DNA from: Apostichopus japonicus
Lineage: Eukaryota > Echinodermata > Holothuroidea > Aspidochirotida > Stichopodidae
Direction of reading: 5' to 3'
Length of the DNA stretch: 64,000 nucleotides
Assembly: GCF_037975245.1 (NCBI RefSeq)
Contig: NC_092571.1
Coordinates: 543,501 to 607,500, forward strand
Part shown: piece by piece, positions 27,701-39,366 of the stretch
Layout of the letters: each line of letters opens with the position of its first letter
How positions within the stretch are numbered: position 1 is the stretch's first letter
Notes under the pieces: generated by a model
Databases searched by the model: none
The model's input: the letters and a program-made list of their open reading frames with translations, nothing else
Told to the model about the DNA's origin: nothing
Made by a program: the position numbers and the translations under genes

Positions 27701-30700
27701 AGCCAGCGACATAGCCAGGAATTTGAAAGGGGGGAGCACTTTTTGAGATTGATAAGGGGGTCCTTTATTTGTAACATTTAGCATAATACTTCATGAACTA
27801 TGGGTTGTGAACTGTCATAAGTATGGTAAGTATCTCCTGAATTAACAGCTGCATTTATCATTCTCCAAGCTATTTCATGTATACAATTTGAAGCTGTGAT
27901 AAAAATCACCACCAGTTCCATGCTTTAGTTGGTGCAGTATCAATTATGTTCATATTTCTGTAAAAGGTTCTTAGCGGGGACCTTAACACAGATAACCTTG
28001 TAATGATTTTGATCAGCATCACAACTGCTGATTTAATACTCTCACTTGTATGTACTGAATGTTCCCTTGCATCATTCAATAAGTAACATTAGGAGTGCAA
28101 TGCAAATGTCAGAATGTAACATTACACAGGGTCAAGCTACAAAACTACATAAGCATTCACTTAAAGGACTAGATACAGTAGATGTGCCAGCCATACTGAC
28201 TATAATGTTCAAAGGGAAGTAGATTAAAATTGACACAGGTAAAATCACAGTGTTAAATCCAAATCTTCCAATTGATCTTTGCAGATCAACAGAAATAATA
28301 TATTTTTTGAGAGAACTTGCCCATTCCATTATACATATGCAGGATGATCCCCACCTCTCTCACCCCCACCTCCCTCACCCCCCCCTCCCCCTAAAAAAAA
28401 GACAGGAAAAGTTCATTCCATATTTAGGATGAAGAAATAATTTTGGGAGATTCTGACAAACTGATTTACAAAGTCAGGTGCTCTCCCATGAAAAGGTACA
28501 GGTACTATTTCCTTTAAAGTTTCCTCTAATAAGAAGGCAGTATACTTACTGTGAATTATTGGTGCAAAATGGGCAAGGAAAAGGAACAAACAATAGTGAA
28601 CCAGACTTGCACAGTCAATCCACAGGAAGTATCTGTCGCAATCAGCTTTTGAGCTTCCAATCTAGATATATCATGCTTAAATGGTGGATATTACAAAGAC
28701 ATATACATACACATGAATCAAGATAACAGCACTGGTTTATAATTTCATCTGAAATGATTTTCCTTTTAATTCTCTCTTCATGAAAATATCAGTCATAGCA
28801 GTCGGTTAAAAGAGATGGGCAAAGTCTGGATGTACAAATCAATAAAATAAATCAGCAAACTACGTTACTTGCTGCCTCTTTAACCATGACATTTACTTCA
28901 AGTACTGTTAATTGTTTACTATTGACTATGGCCTACCCTGATTCTCCTTCCCTCTGTAACTGTTTACGATTCTTGTGCTTTTGGTAGTCAATAGTAACAA
29001 CAGGGTTTCTGGCCTTGTCAATGGAGGAGGGCTGTTTGAAAATAAGGGAGAATAATTAATAGGTTAGGAGAAAGCCAGCTTTGTGAATCATTGCATAATA
29101 AAACCAGAACAAAATACCATCAATATAAAGTTTTGATGACAGTTTCACTGCATTTGAGTATTGATCAACTTCAACGAAAGCAAAAGCAATAGAAAACAGT
29201 TACTCAAATGTCTTACAAAAGATTTCAGCTCAGTTGACTTTACTGTCATCCATGATGTTTTAACAGGTGTTGGCAACAGAGTTAAGGAAAACTTGGGTCA
29301 AAGGCTCCAAACTTTTTGAATTGTCTAAAGAGCCACAATATAAAAAATGGAAACATTTTTTTTCCCTTTTTGATTCCTTGCCAGAGGCAAAAGGACTCTA
29401 TGTGATGGTGTGTGGACACTTGGGCTTGTAAACAGGATATCTCAAAGAGGTGTGATGGTGTGTGGACACTTGGGCTTGTAAACAGGATATCTCAAACAGG
29501 TGTGATGGTGTGTGGACACTTGGGCTTGTAAACAGGATATCTCAAAGAGGTGTGATGGTGTGTGGACACTTTGGCTTGTAAACAGGATATCTCAAAGAGG
29601 TGTGATGATGTGTAGACACTTAGACAAACACATAACTCACATAAGTTTAAGCATGATACCGAGATGTGAATTGGATGGATGAATTAAGTTTAATAACAGT
29701 ATAACTGAAAGCAATGGTGTCACTGGGGTTTAAATGTTGTGAGATAAACTAGTTCTGACATTGCTTTAGTAAATGACAATGCCCTTTAGATATATCCTAA
29801 ACATCTACCTGAACCGTGTGTAGTAGTGCACGTTATGGATGAGGCGTTGATCAAGAGCAACTTCCCGTAGTGTTAGATGTGCGGGAGACCCCTCCTGTAT
29901 TTTTTTGACTCACAGTTCTCTCCCAAAGGATCATGTTCACTCTTGGCTGTGCCACCTCTTACTCCAAAATTCCACTGATGTCTGTCTACCAAATGATGTA
30001 AAAGACCTGTCCAACGTGCCTAATTGATAGGGTAATATGACTTTAATGGAAAAATGTGTTAGTTTATGTGACATTTATTCACAGAATCCTTATGATACCA
30101 CTGTTTGGTTGAAAGATGGGCATCAAAAGGACACAGTGTTACACAGTATGTAAGGCTATTTTCAGATTCCTGCATATGTGTTAGGTGTGCACAGGAGTTC
30201 AATGATAGATGTGAGGTAATCATGTGAGATATCAATAACTATGCTTGCAAACTCATGGAATTGATACAGATGCTGTTTAATAGGTGTAGGTTCAAGGGAT
30301 GCTGTTTAATAGGTGTAGGTTCAAGGGATGCTGTTTAATAGGTGTAGGTTCAAGGGATGCTGTTTAATAGGTGTAGGTTCAAGGGATGCTGTTTAATAGG
30401 TGTAGGTTCAAAGGATGCTGTTTAATAGGTGTAGGTTCAAGGGATGCTGTTTAATAGGTGTAGTTCAAGGGATGCTGTTTAATAGGTGTAGGTTCGAGGG
30501 ATGCTGTTTAATAGGTGTAGGTTCGAGGGATGCTGTTTAATAGGTGTAGGTTCAAGGGATGCTGTTTAATAGGTGTAGGTTCAAGGGATGCTGTTTAATA
30601 GGTGTAGGTTCAAGGGATGCTGTTTAATAGGTGTAGGTTCAAGGGATGCTGTTTAATAGGTGTAGGTTCAAGGGATGCTGTTTAATAGGTGTAAGTTCAA

Positions 30701-33700
30701 GGGATGCTGTTTAATAGGTGTAGGTTCAAGGGATGCTGTTTAATAGGTGTAGGTTCAAGGGATGCTGTTTGATAGGTGTAAGTTCAAGGGATGCTGTTTA
30801 ATAGGTGTAGGTTCAAGGGATGCTGTTTAATAGGTGTAGGTTCAAGGGATGCTGTTTAATAGGTGTAGGTTCAAGCGGGCAATACGATTATGACTGACCT
30901 TGCATTGGTAACATAGATTTCTTCAAATGGGTTCAGTCCGATCTATCCCTTTCATAGACATTGCAGATTACATATTCAAATTACCTTGGGATAAACACAA
31001 GCAGTGCAACATAAATCTATCAAGTGGTCAAGGTTGTAAATGGGGCACATTTTTGACAATCTAAAGGAGAACATCAACTTTGAAAGCATTCTTATTTACA
31101 TTCATTTACTATGATAGCCCCCAGCCCCTTTTAATACTCTTACCAAGAAATGTAATCTGTCACCCTGTGCCAGCTTGGAGCAGTACCAAAAGTGATTAGT
31201 TATGTTTCCAATCCAAGCACTCAGTGGTAGATTTGCAGCTTTTCTGGAAGCCTCTGCAATTTTCTTCCCAACGTTGTTTGCTCCATGCCAAACACCAAAA
31301 GAGTGTAAAATTTCTGGTTCAGCAATGAAAAAGGGGTTCACAGGTTGAAAATGATGTGGTTTTTGCTGGTGGCAATATAGGTGAGGTCTCTTTGAATTTC
31401 AGTTACTGTTGACCATTTGTCAAAGCTATTAAAGCCCCAAGTTTCATTAAAGATTCATTTTCTATAACAAACGTATGCAATCTAATCAAGATGCGAGGTT
31501 ACTAGGCCATTCACAAGTGATTTGGTTGCATCGTCAGTTAAATAACGCCTTATGTGACCGATATTTCAAGGACTCGCGTATCCAAACCTACAAACACTGT
31601 TAACTTGTTGGGGCATGTTCAATGTTCAGATGAGAGTCAAACATTACATCAAGATTTCTTACCGTTGGTGTTGGTGTGATAACAGAATCGCCAATATTTA
31701 ATGAAATGTCATGTAGCTTATTATTGTGCATTCAATTCTCGATATCAGCTAAGCATTCGGATACTACATTCATTGCTTCCTTCTGTGCATCCTCATCGTT
31801 AGGTTTAAACCACACATACAACTGTGTGTCGTCAGCATAAAAGTGGTAGTTTAATCGGTGACGTCGAATAAGATCGCCCAACTGTGCTGTTTACATGCTG
31901 TACATCTTAGGACCTAAAACTGAACCTTGAGGCACGCCTTGCTTCAAGATGACACGTTCAGAATGATGATCACCGGTGGTCACAACTTGTCTGCGATCGC
32001 AGAGGTATGATGACATCCAGGACAAGGCATCTCCAGTAACACCAAATGTGTTCTCGAAACGTTGCAGTATGGTTTTGTGATCGAGAGTGTCAAAGGCTGC
32101 CGATAAATCGGGCATAATTAACGCAGTTACATATCCTTTGTCCAGGGATGATAAGAGGTTGCTCTTTACTGAGAATTATTTCATAGTTTGTTTGGCGCTA
32201 TATAAAAATTATGTATTATTATTACTTTAAGTAGTGCAGTCTCTGTTGAATCTCTTCACACAGGCTTCTACCCAGGGCTCTGAAGGAGCGACATGAAGTA
32301 CTGCGACAAGCTTCTTCAGCCCATGATCTAGGGTGGCCATCTCTGATTTTATGGGATCTATGTATTTCACAATAAAACCATTGTTCAAACATCTGTTCTG
32401 TACTTTGTGGTTAGAACCAGAAGGAAGCCGATATAACAGCATTCTTTGCCACATTTCCATAGTAATGTGTATTGTAGAATGAAAAGACATAAACACAATA
32501 AACATATAAATATCATTGCACTACCTACCCAATAGACTGTCACAGCAGTCACTACAGTCTTGTTTGTGATCCTTACTGGTGATGTGCACAATTTTTTTTT
32601 AAACAAATTGGTACAGGGATGGCTCTCAACAGCTGCTGAATGCTCCCCAGGTAAGTTATGAAGGTTGTGTCTTCTTGAAACAGCATCAGCATCAAAACTG
32701 GTGTCCTCATCTCCTTCTGTTGCATCACTATAACTTTCTTCATCATCCTGGCCTGAGGTGCACCTTCAGCCTGATGGCTTAGTATGAAAAGCAGAAGTTG
32801 TTGTTACAACACTCACTAAATGTAATTGAATATCAGCTCTTCATCTTTCAAGCTTCAAATGACCTTTGATCTCCACCACTGTACTCAATGGGGTGCCCCT
32901 ACATACTAAATACAAATTCAGTCCAAGCTGCTCTCCTTGAGATATTGTGATTGTAAAGTAGGTGTCACAAACACACGCACACAAGCCAACATGACTGCAA
33001 CAGTTCATTGAGACAAAGGTTACTAGTTTCAAAAAATTTTATGAGACTTGCATATGAATCATCGTCAGGCTCCATGATATCAATATAATCTGACATATAT
33101 CTAGCATTAAATGAACCAATTAAGACAAACATGACAATTTTAGTAACTATTCACTTATAGACAAAGGTTTTTGCTTTTACAACAGTTAAATGGGTCTCCA
33201 AAATTCCATCTGAAATATTCTTTAAAATAAGTTTGTAACATTGGGGTCTTGCTAGATTTGTGAAATGGCCTACATTTCTCTTTCTTAGTCATATAACCAT
33301 ATGTTAGTTCATCTGTTACTGATCATAATGGACCAATAGAAATCAAAAAATCTTCTCCTTTAGGGGGGGGGGAGGAAAGGGTGGAGGGGGAGGAGAGGGG
33401 TAGATGGGAGGAAAGGGGGGTAGCTGGCATAGACTTTTTGCATGGCTTCAGCTAGGAAATGTTGTGAATTATTTCTGTGTGAAAGTAAATATTCTGGAAG
33501 GAGATCTGGAAAATGTGATATGTTTGTATAAAAATCAGCATTCCGTACAAACTTGAGTAGATTTGACCCCCCCCCCATCCCGGCCCCACCCAAATACTCC
33601 TACCATATCTTTTGTAGGTGTACTTAATGGACATGATTAGCCATTCAATATTTTAGTTAGCCACACCCTGCACTATGATTAAGAATCACATAAGTGTCAG

Positions 33701-35390
33701 TCACCTCATGACTTTATCATGCACCGCTCTACCAGATGTAGAGTACTTGGATTTATAGATGAGATGAAAGCACAACATGTAGTAAAACATTAAGACATGC
33801 ACCTTTAATGTAGACCAGTGCATTAAGGATTCACTTCATTAATTAGTAGTCAAACATCTTACACTTTCAATCCTGGGCATTGGCAGTTTTATTTACTCAT
33901 ATCTGGACTAGGAATCTTCAAGAGTTATTGCATCTACTTATTTAATAATACTTACTTGTCAGCAGAATTCACAGAAATCACTGATGAAGATGTGGATGCA
34001 TGGCCCTGGCATCTGGTTTCCTTAACTGTCAATTTAAAGATATTTAAATTAGTCATATGATGGATCTCAAACATCACAGCCCCTTAATAAGCCCACAGAT
34101 ATTGATAATCATTATTTAAACAACTTAAAATGAGGTGGTTTCTTGTTTGTTTAATATTCTGTAATGTTCTGTATTGCAATTACTACATTATGTACAATTT
34201 GAACAGGAAAATGTGAATTAATGAGGAAATAATTTACAGTCCATGTCAAGGTTTATGCAATGCTACCTCTGTTGACCTTGAGCAATAGTACATCAATGCC
34301 TTTCACACTCTTAGCAATATACTCCTCCAAAACATTCTCCTATATGTCTCCTGACCTTCGTAATAGGCCTTTACATTTACACTTCACTTTTTTTCTCTGC
34401 ATCAGTAATGGTTTGGCCTTGTCATTGCCTGCTTTCTAAATCTACTTCTAAAATTTGACCATCAAGCTACTGTTGTAAAATTCCTTAAACATTTTATTCT
34501 CAATTAAACTAATAAGAATGCGGCTTGTTTCCTATATCACCATATGAATATTAAACTGTGTACTGAAATTGCTGTCTTGTAATTTTAATTTTCTTATGTT
34601 CAATCTAGGAAGAGGAAGAGGAAAGGTGGTAATATGAATTTGTTAGGAAGTGGTGAGCCAAATGTCTATTGAAGAATGTAGTGCCATACCTACAGTTGCT
34701 GCTCAACCACTATATATAGCTACAGAGAACATGCATAATTCACATTTGATAATTTAAATTATGTTTGAGCACTGATAATAATGTTAACAAAACCATTTCA
34801 TCCATCCGTATGATCCAACCATGGATGGACTCGCCTGGACTTAAACTTAATTCAGAGTTCAGGGATCCCCAGTGTTAGACAATACCGGGTCAAAGACATA
34901 CTGAGTCTGGATTCTGGTCTCAGTCTGGACTACAGTACTGCAAAATAGTGTTACACAATAATCAGAACAGCTGTTTCAATTTCATATATTCCACTATGAT
35001 GATTACATTTAACACAAACATTTTATATAATCTGTCCCGGTTCTCCTAACATCAATACTGTTTTACTCACATCCACTTTAACAAGGCTCAGGTCATGTTG
35101 GATTGGTCTTAGATAGATAGGTGCCTTTCCACAGATTGACTTCATTGGCTGTGTACCAAATCCCCTTGCTGGATATGGAATAGCATCCAGCACTTTGTTG
35201 GGAGCATTAGCATTCAGGTTTTCAAAGCCATCACCATCTCTTAGTTTTGGGCCTATACGCCTATAACACCTTCTCCCATACTTCATGAGGACTATCATCA
35301 GAGTTGAGAAGACCCTTCTTTTCCACCAATCCAGACTCACTTCAGAAGGTCTTATCCATAGTAAGGTTTTTTTTTCTGAAATCAAAAAAA
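21541..35390 (-). CDS. Transposase-like (WH..N..KK family) multi-exon gene of unknown function
   Basis: Minus-strand exons include 31144-31313, 29809-30019, 28937-29031, 26350-26481, 24964-25048, 24246-24366 and 21541-21774. Upstream candidates lie at ~35071-35390, 33956-34025 and ~32577-32752. The middle exons carry SFGVWHGANNVGKKI, WIGNITNHFWYC, ARWTGLLHHLVDRHQW, SPAHLTLREVALDQRLIHN and ARNPVVTIDYQKHK. By memory these match a large uncharacterised family in echinoderms, cnidarians and fish with a transposase-like RNase-H-type layout. Exons 28937 to 24246 join without phase conflict into a Ser/Lys/Glu-rich C-terminal part. The expected HTG.LE segment between 29809 and 29031 was not found. 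One homopolymer frame break is present at ~29888. It may be a domesticated or decaying copy; function unknown. Confidence 0.5.
24246..24366 (-). CDS. Exon: short coiled-coil-like helix
   Basis: 121 nt, acceptor CTGCTTAG, donor GTACATT. Reads TLKDSIVKSEDSVKTLVAEI KMLGQRVVQSHKAVQKEEEP, with heptad-like spacing of L/I/V. It ends in phase 1, which the last recognised exon does not accept, so one exon is probably missing between 21.8 and 24.2 kb. Confidence 0.55.
24964..25048 (-). CDS. Exon: KDMIDKDGYLQGVQG...
   Basis: 85 nt, acceptor CTTGACAG, donor GTGAGATG. Reads KDMIDKDGYLQGVQGIKMTN EAIHDRMK. In phase with both neighbours. Probably helical. Confidence 0.6.
25190..25760. repeat. Two tandem copies of a ~300-bp dispersed repeat
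   Basis: Matching words recur ~300 bp apart: TGTGGTTTAATG at ~25253 and ~25550; GCAGAAAATGGCTA at ~25287 and ~25584; CCCACCAAG.TTGAAC at ~25385 and ~25682. TTGACCTT.GACC words resemble those at 20.6-20.9 kb. Confidence 0.7.
26350..26481 (-). CDS. Exon: Ser/Glu-rich C-terminal part
   Basis: 132 nt with GCGCTGCAG acceptor and GTAAGTTTC donor. Reads LFSPQKVPIENLGDTAQSEE KHGSSLNTESSGSDSYRDIL TSHK. In phase with both neighbours. No domain recognised. Confidence 0.6.
27578..27618. repeat. (ATT)n microsatellite
   Basis: A TTATTATTA run in an intron. The poly-ATT form is common at LINE tails, but no LINE was recognised here. Confidence 0.85.
28937..29031 (-). CDS. Exon: ARNPVVTIDYQKHK
   Basis: 95 nt, acceptor CAAACAG, donor GTAGGCC. 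Reads PSSIDKARNPVVTIDYQKHK NRKQLQREGESG. RARN...IDY..HK is the last conserved motif I associate with this family. It joins in phase to 26350-26481. Confidence 0.6.
29401..29630. repeat. 50-bp tandem repeat, ~4.5 units
   Basis: Units start at 29401, 29451, 29501, 29551 and 29601 (partial). Each includes TGTGTGGACACTTGGGCTTG followed by TAAACAGGATATCTCAAA. The second half matches the dispersed repeat at 35.7-36.1 kb. Confidence 0.95.
29809..30019 (-). CDS. Core exon: WTGLLHH...LREVALDQRL
   Basis: It starts in phase 0 after CAATTAG, as required by the preceding exon. It reads ARWTGLLHHLVDRHQWNFGV then GGTAKSEHDPLGENCESKKY. At the G4 run near 29888 the frame must gain one base to continue as SPAHLTLREVALDQRLIHNV HYYTRF, ending at donor GTAGATG. 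The homopolymer site suggests an assembly error or a recent lesion. Confidence 0.6.
30269..30875. repeat. 29-bp tandem repeat, 21 units
   Basis: Unit GATGCTGTTTAATAGGTGTA + GGTTCAAGG, nearly identical throughout, with one unit 1 bp short near 30463. It lies in an intron of the transposase-like gene. There are no spacers. Confidence 0.98.
31144..31313 (-). CDS. Core exon: SFGVWHGANN...NHFWYC
   Basis: 170 nt with acceptor CTGAACCAG and donor GTAAGAG. It reads EILHSFGVWHGANNVGKKIA, LPLSAWIGNITNHFWYC, SKLAQGDRLHFL and ends in phase 0. The WH....KK and W...I.NH.WYC spacing is the recognisable core of the family. Confidence 0.65.
31480..32160 (-). mobile_element. Reverse-transcriptase relic of a non-LTR retrotransposon
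   Basis: The minus strand reads PDLSAAFDTLDHKTILQRF, QGVPQGSVLGP and, after a stop, HFYADDTQLYVWF. These are the conserved RT blocks, including the YADD catalytic box. Then NGLVTS follows. In-frame stops show it is dead. It lies between exons of the transposase-like gene. Confidence 0.8.
32175..32230 (+). mobile_element. 3' tail of another non-LTR element
   Basis: TTTGGCGCTATATAAAAATT followed by TATTATTATTA is typical of deuterostome L2/CR1-like 3' ends. It faces opposite to the adjacent RT relic, so it belongs to a different insertion. Confidence 0.4.
32577..32752 (-). CDS. Candidate acidic exon
   Basis: The minus strand reads DDEESYSDATEGDEDTSFDA and continues SRRHNLHNLPGEHSAAVESH, up to donor CCA|GTAAGG. 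An acidic stretch before the core is plausible for this family. The acceptor is ambiguous (after 32747 or after 32752). Confidence 0.35.
33956..34025 (-). CDS. Candidate small exon (Ser-rich)
   Basis: 70 nt between a good acceptor (ATTGACAG) and donor (GTAAGTAT) on the minus strand, reading KETRCQGHASTSSSVISVNS. Low complexity; supported mainly by its splice sites. Confidence 0.35.
35071..35390 (-). CDS. Candidate N-terminal exon of the transposase-like gene
   Basis: It ends at a strong donor (GTGAGT, complement at 35065-35070). One frame gives GPKLRDGDGFENLNANAPNK, PYPARGFGTQPM and LRPIQHDLSLVKVD. The 5' part reads better in another frame (SGLVEKKGLLNSDDSPHEVW), so a frame break is likely near 35250. 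No family was recognised. Its phase does not join directly to 33956-34025. Confidence 0.35.
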
Positions 35391-35674
35391 ATATTGAAAT
35401 ATCTTCTTTACACTTCTTCAAAAGTATGATCAACTTAAGTCAAATGAATGATAGATATTACAAATGAAACCAGATCAGCCCAATATATAATCAGATCAAA
35501 GGATTCAAAAACCAAATCATACAACAGTAAGTTTGTAGTCATGACAAACTGTATAACATATTGATTTTATATACATCAATCAATTCATAAGTTTGCTCCA
35601 TAACCACTGAATAATACCTGATATTTTGTCTTTTTGTTTTTGATGATAATCGTAACCTTTGCATTCATGGTGGT

Positions 35675-35724
35675 GTATGTATGTATGTATGTATGTATGT
35701 ATGTATGTATGTATGTATGTATGT
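35675..35724. repeat. (TATG)n microsatellite
   Basis: About 12 GTAT units, adjoining the first unit of the dispersed repeat that follows. Confidence 0.95.
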
Positions 35725-35729
35725 CTATG

Positions 35730-36500
35730 TTTGTGACACCGAGCTTGTAAACATGATATCTTAAGAAGGGAAGGTTCGGCCAATTTCATATTTAGTTTGT
35801 AGAAGAACCACATTGAGTGCAAGAAGCCTTTCATTTTTGGTGGAGGTCAAAGGTCATTTGGGGTCACACAGGGTCAAATTGTAAAAATGTGTAAACAGGA
35901 TATCTCAAGAAGGGAAGCTTGGGCAGACCTCATATTTGGTGTATAGAAGTACCACATAGAGTACAAGAAGCCTATTGTTGTGGAAGAGGTCAAAGATTAT
36001 TTGGGGTCATCAGAGGTCAAATTGTGAAAACCTTGTAAACATGATATCTCAATAAATTTGGAAGCTTGGGCAGATCTCATACTTGAAACATGAAGGTGTT
36101 TGGAAATGTACCAACCATATCAAATTTAAGGAGCCTATAATTGCTTTTGTTGGAGGTCAAAGGTCATTTGAAGTCGACATATGCCAAACATTTACTTCAC
36201 TCCCCTCAGACCTCTCTCTACACTAATACACCTTCCTTAGTATAACATCACAAGGGAAGCTTGTACAGATTGCATATATATTTGGTATGTGATTGTACCA
36301 CATTGAGTACAAGAAGCCTAATGTTGTGGGCGGAGGTCAATAGTCCTTTGAGCTAACCGGGGGTCAAATAGTGAAAACCATGTTTTACACAATACTTTAA
36401 CAAAGACAGATGTCATATTTAGTATGTTGATGTTTCTATCACATTTAGTGCAAGAAGACTGTTGTTGAGGTCAATGGTCATTTCAGGACAGCCTGTGTCA
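35730..36500. repeat. Dispersed repeat, ~4-5 degenerate units with AGGTCA half-sites
   Basis: Units share TTGTAAACA.GATATCTCAA, GAGTACAAGAAGCCTA and GGAGGTCAAAGGTCATTTG. Related copies are at 52440-52755 / 54124-54330, and the first motif is in the 50-bp array at 29.4 kb. Confidence 0.75.
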
Positions 36501-36509
36501 CTGTGAATT

Positions 36510-37225
36510 TATATTTTGTCACATCACACTGCTTTTCACATTGCACCCATCACTATGTTCCAATCCTTCTAAGCAAATAATCATTTATAACATTTTCAAT
36601 TTTCAAAATATTAGGTGTTTTAAAATTCTACCTGTGAATACATCCTCCCGCATGACTATAAATATGTGAAACCTGCATATGTCATTGATTATTAATTGGT
36701 TACTAAACAGCAAAGATTTAGCATTTGCAAGATTTGAAAACCTATGTTGTTATCTTGTTCTTTCACATTCCCTGTTGAATCAGTCAGATTTGTGACGTGT
36801 TAAGACCTTAACAGTAATGTATAGTTGACTGATTGTGATTTTTTATTGCACTGATTGTGATTTTTATAATTTAAATAGTATAAGTAAATAATTTTAGCTT
36901 ACTATACCTTGTTAATTGAATTAAAATGATTTAAATCAGCCTAACTTTCCAATTAATGAACTTTCTTTTTCATTCCTTTGATTTCTTTTGTCCATTTTGA
37001 TAATGTTGTGTACAAGTTTTATGTTAACAATGGAGACTTGGCAACAGTCATTGCAAAATCATATTCATGTTTTGTGTACTTTCTTTTCCTTTAACCACTT
37101 AAAAATGCTCTAGTACAAAGCCAGCATGAAGCATGCATTAATATCACTGTATGATGTATTCTGCACTACAAATTTAACACAGAATGCAACCTTTGGATCA
37201 AAATATTATAGCAACTGTCTGAAGG
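36510..37225. other. Intergenic, nothing recognised
   Basis: AT-rich, with no coding signal or repeat that I can identify. Confidence 0.4.
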
Positions 37226-37233
37226 CCTAGGCT

Positions 37234-37781
37234 CCATACTGGAAAGTACGACCTTTTACACAAAGATCTTTGGAGTATGGAAATGTACGCCAATAAATTT
37301 GGCGTACGGCGTACATTACTGCCCCAGGGAAAAGTACGACAGTTGGCGTGTCGTATCGCGTAAGCATGGAGGAAAATTCAGCCACAACAGTGCAAGTGAC
37401 GCAACATGGTTCAGACCATCGAGTTTAATAAATCTAGAGAAACTTTCACACAGTAAATACGCGCGTACCATGCATGGAGGGTCATGTGATGTGTTCCAAG
37501 GTGGTACTAATATATTACTATCCCCATTATGCATGATGATTCACCCAAATTTTCATTACACGAAACCTCCAAATATGCAATTACAGATGTAAGTTATATT
37601 GTCCGGGAAATGCCATTTCCTGCGATCTGGGAGGCATTATTGACCAAAATTTTTGGGGTACGCTCCGCGCCAACCGATGGTGGCGCTCCGCTTAGATAGT
37701 GTTGCGTACAAATACAGAACCATAATTACATCCACCTTGGCGTATTTCTTTGGCGTACGGTCAAAGTACTTTCCAGTATGG
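37234..37781. mobile_element. hAT-type MITE (548 bp) with exact 8-bp TSD
   Basis: Termini CCATACTGGAAAGTAC in inverted orientation. It is flanked by CCTAGGCT at 37226-37233 and 37782-37789. Contains one inverted copy of the hairpin module (37600-37700). No transposase. Confidence 0.85.
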
Positions 37782-39021
37782 CCTAGGCTGAAGATTTAAA
37801 CTGCATTTAGAATACATAAGGCTATTTATTTGGCTAATTTTAGCTATGTGTACACTTCAGTCTTGACTAGGGGGCCAATTAGCTGTAACCTGTTCTCTCG
37901 ATTGAGACTTTCCGGGAAAAATTTCCGGTAAAAGTTACTAAATTTCCCAAACATGCGAATGAAATTAACAACTTCAAAATTTAGAACGTAAGTCCTAGCC
38001 CTACCACAGTACCACTGCCACATAGTATTCATACTAGTAGTACCAAAGGGTATCATTGCGGCATCGTGAAACCGATTCCTACACAAACTAGGCTATACTT
38101 GTTTCGCCGTTATTGCCAACAAATGACGCTAAAAGTTTACCAATCGTGAAATTACCATGGTTACGGCTCATGAAATAATAAATTTCCAATTACAGACCAG
38201 TGAATTTGACATCTGTTCCGGCGAAAATAATGGAGATGCTGTTAAAAGACCGAATTGTTAACCATCTTGATGATAATGACTTAATACTAGACACACAGCA
38301 TGGTTTCAGGAAAGGACGTTCTTGCTTATCAAATATGTTGGAATATTGGGACAAGCTAACAAATTATATAGATGAAGGAGTGCCAGTAGATGTGATTTAT
38401 CTTGATCTGCAAAAAGCATTTGACACGGTTCCACATAGACGGTTGATTACAAAACTAAGAGTACATGGAATTAAAGGCCTAATATTGAACTGGATTGAAG
38501 AATGGTTGTGCAACCGACAACAGAGAGTAGTATTAAGTGGGGAAGTATCCCAATGGACAGAGGTGATAAGTTCGGTGGTACAGGGATCAGTGTTGGGACC
38601 TGTGTGTTTTACAATTTATATGAACGACTTGGACATCGGAATGCAATCTGAAATCAGATGAAAGAAATGGCAAATAAAATTCAACGTGGACAAATGTTCA
38701 GTAATGCATTTCGGTCATGCAAATCCAAAGTTCAAGTACAAGATGGGAGATCAGGAATGACAGGAAACAGAGGAAGAAAAGGATTTGGGAGTGTATGTCA
38801 ACTCATCTATGAAGTTCAGCAGACAGTGTGCAGAATCGGTAAAGAAAGCAAACAGAATGATAGGCATCATCAAGCGAAACTTCACAAACTTTGACCGCAA
38901 AGTGGTGTTGAATTTATACAAAGCCCTGATTAGGCCTCATCTAGATTATTGTGTACCTGTCTGGAAACCATACTTGAGAAAGGATATTCAACTACTAGAT
39001 GGAGTACAGCGGAGAATGACG

Positions 39022-39119
39022 AAAATCATCCATGGTATGAGAAATAAGACATATGAAGAGAGACTGAAAGAAAATCATCCATGGTATGAGAAATAAGACA
39101 TATGAAGAGAGACTGAAAG
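39022..39119. repeat. 49-bp tandem duplication inside the LINE
   Basis: AAAATCATCCATGGTATGAG... is repeated exactly 49 bp later. Confidence 0.95.
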
Positions 39120-39366
39120 AGTTGAGACTGATGACAATAGAGCAACGCCACCTTCGTCAAGACATGATAACATTTTATAACATAACAAAAGGAAGGATAA
39201 ACATGCAAGTTGATAACTATGTGGACATCTTGAGGGAGAGCAATACCAAAGGACACACAATGAAAATTTGGCCCTCAAGAGTACGGTTGGAAGTACGAAG
39301 GAAGTACGTTGAAAGGAACTCTTATTTTAAAAGAATTTGGAAGGTATGGAATACACTACCACAGGG

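Noticed and set aside
30269-30875. Regular 29-bp repeats suggestive of a CRISPR array
   Set aside because: Units are directly adjacent with no unique spacers, in a eukaryotic intron; it is a minisatellite.
32227-32505. Minus-strand open frame (IVKYIDPIKSEMATLDHGLK) as an exon of the transposase-like gene
   Set aside because: Two alternative frames are equally open and neither shows a motif I can assign with confidence.
34270-34390. Minus-strand reading ENVLEEYIAKSVKGIDVLLL as an exon
   Set aside because: The reading looks protein-like, but the flanking splice sites are weak and it does not join in phase to neighbours.
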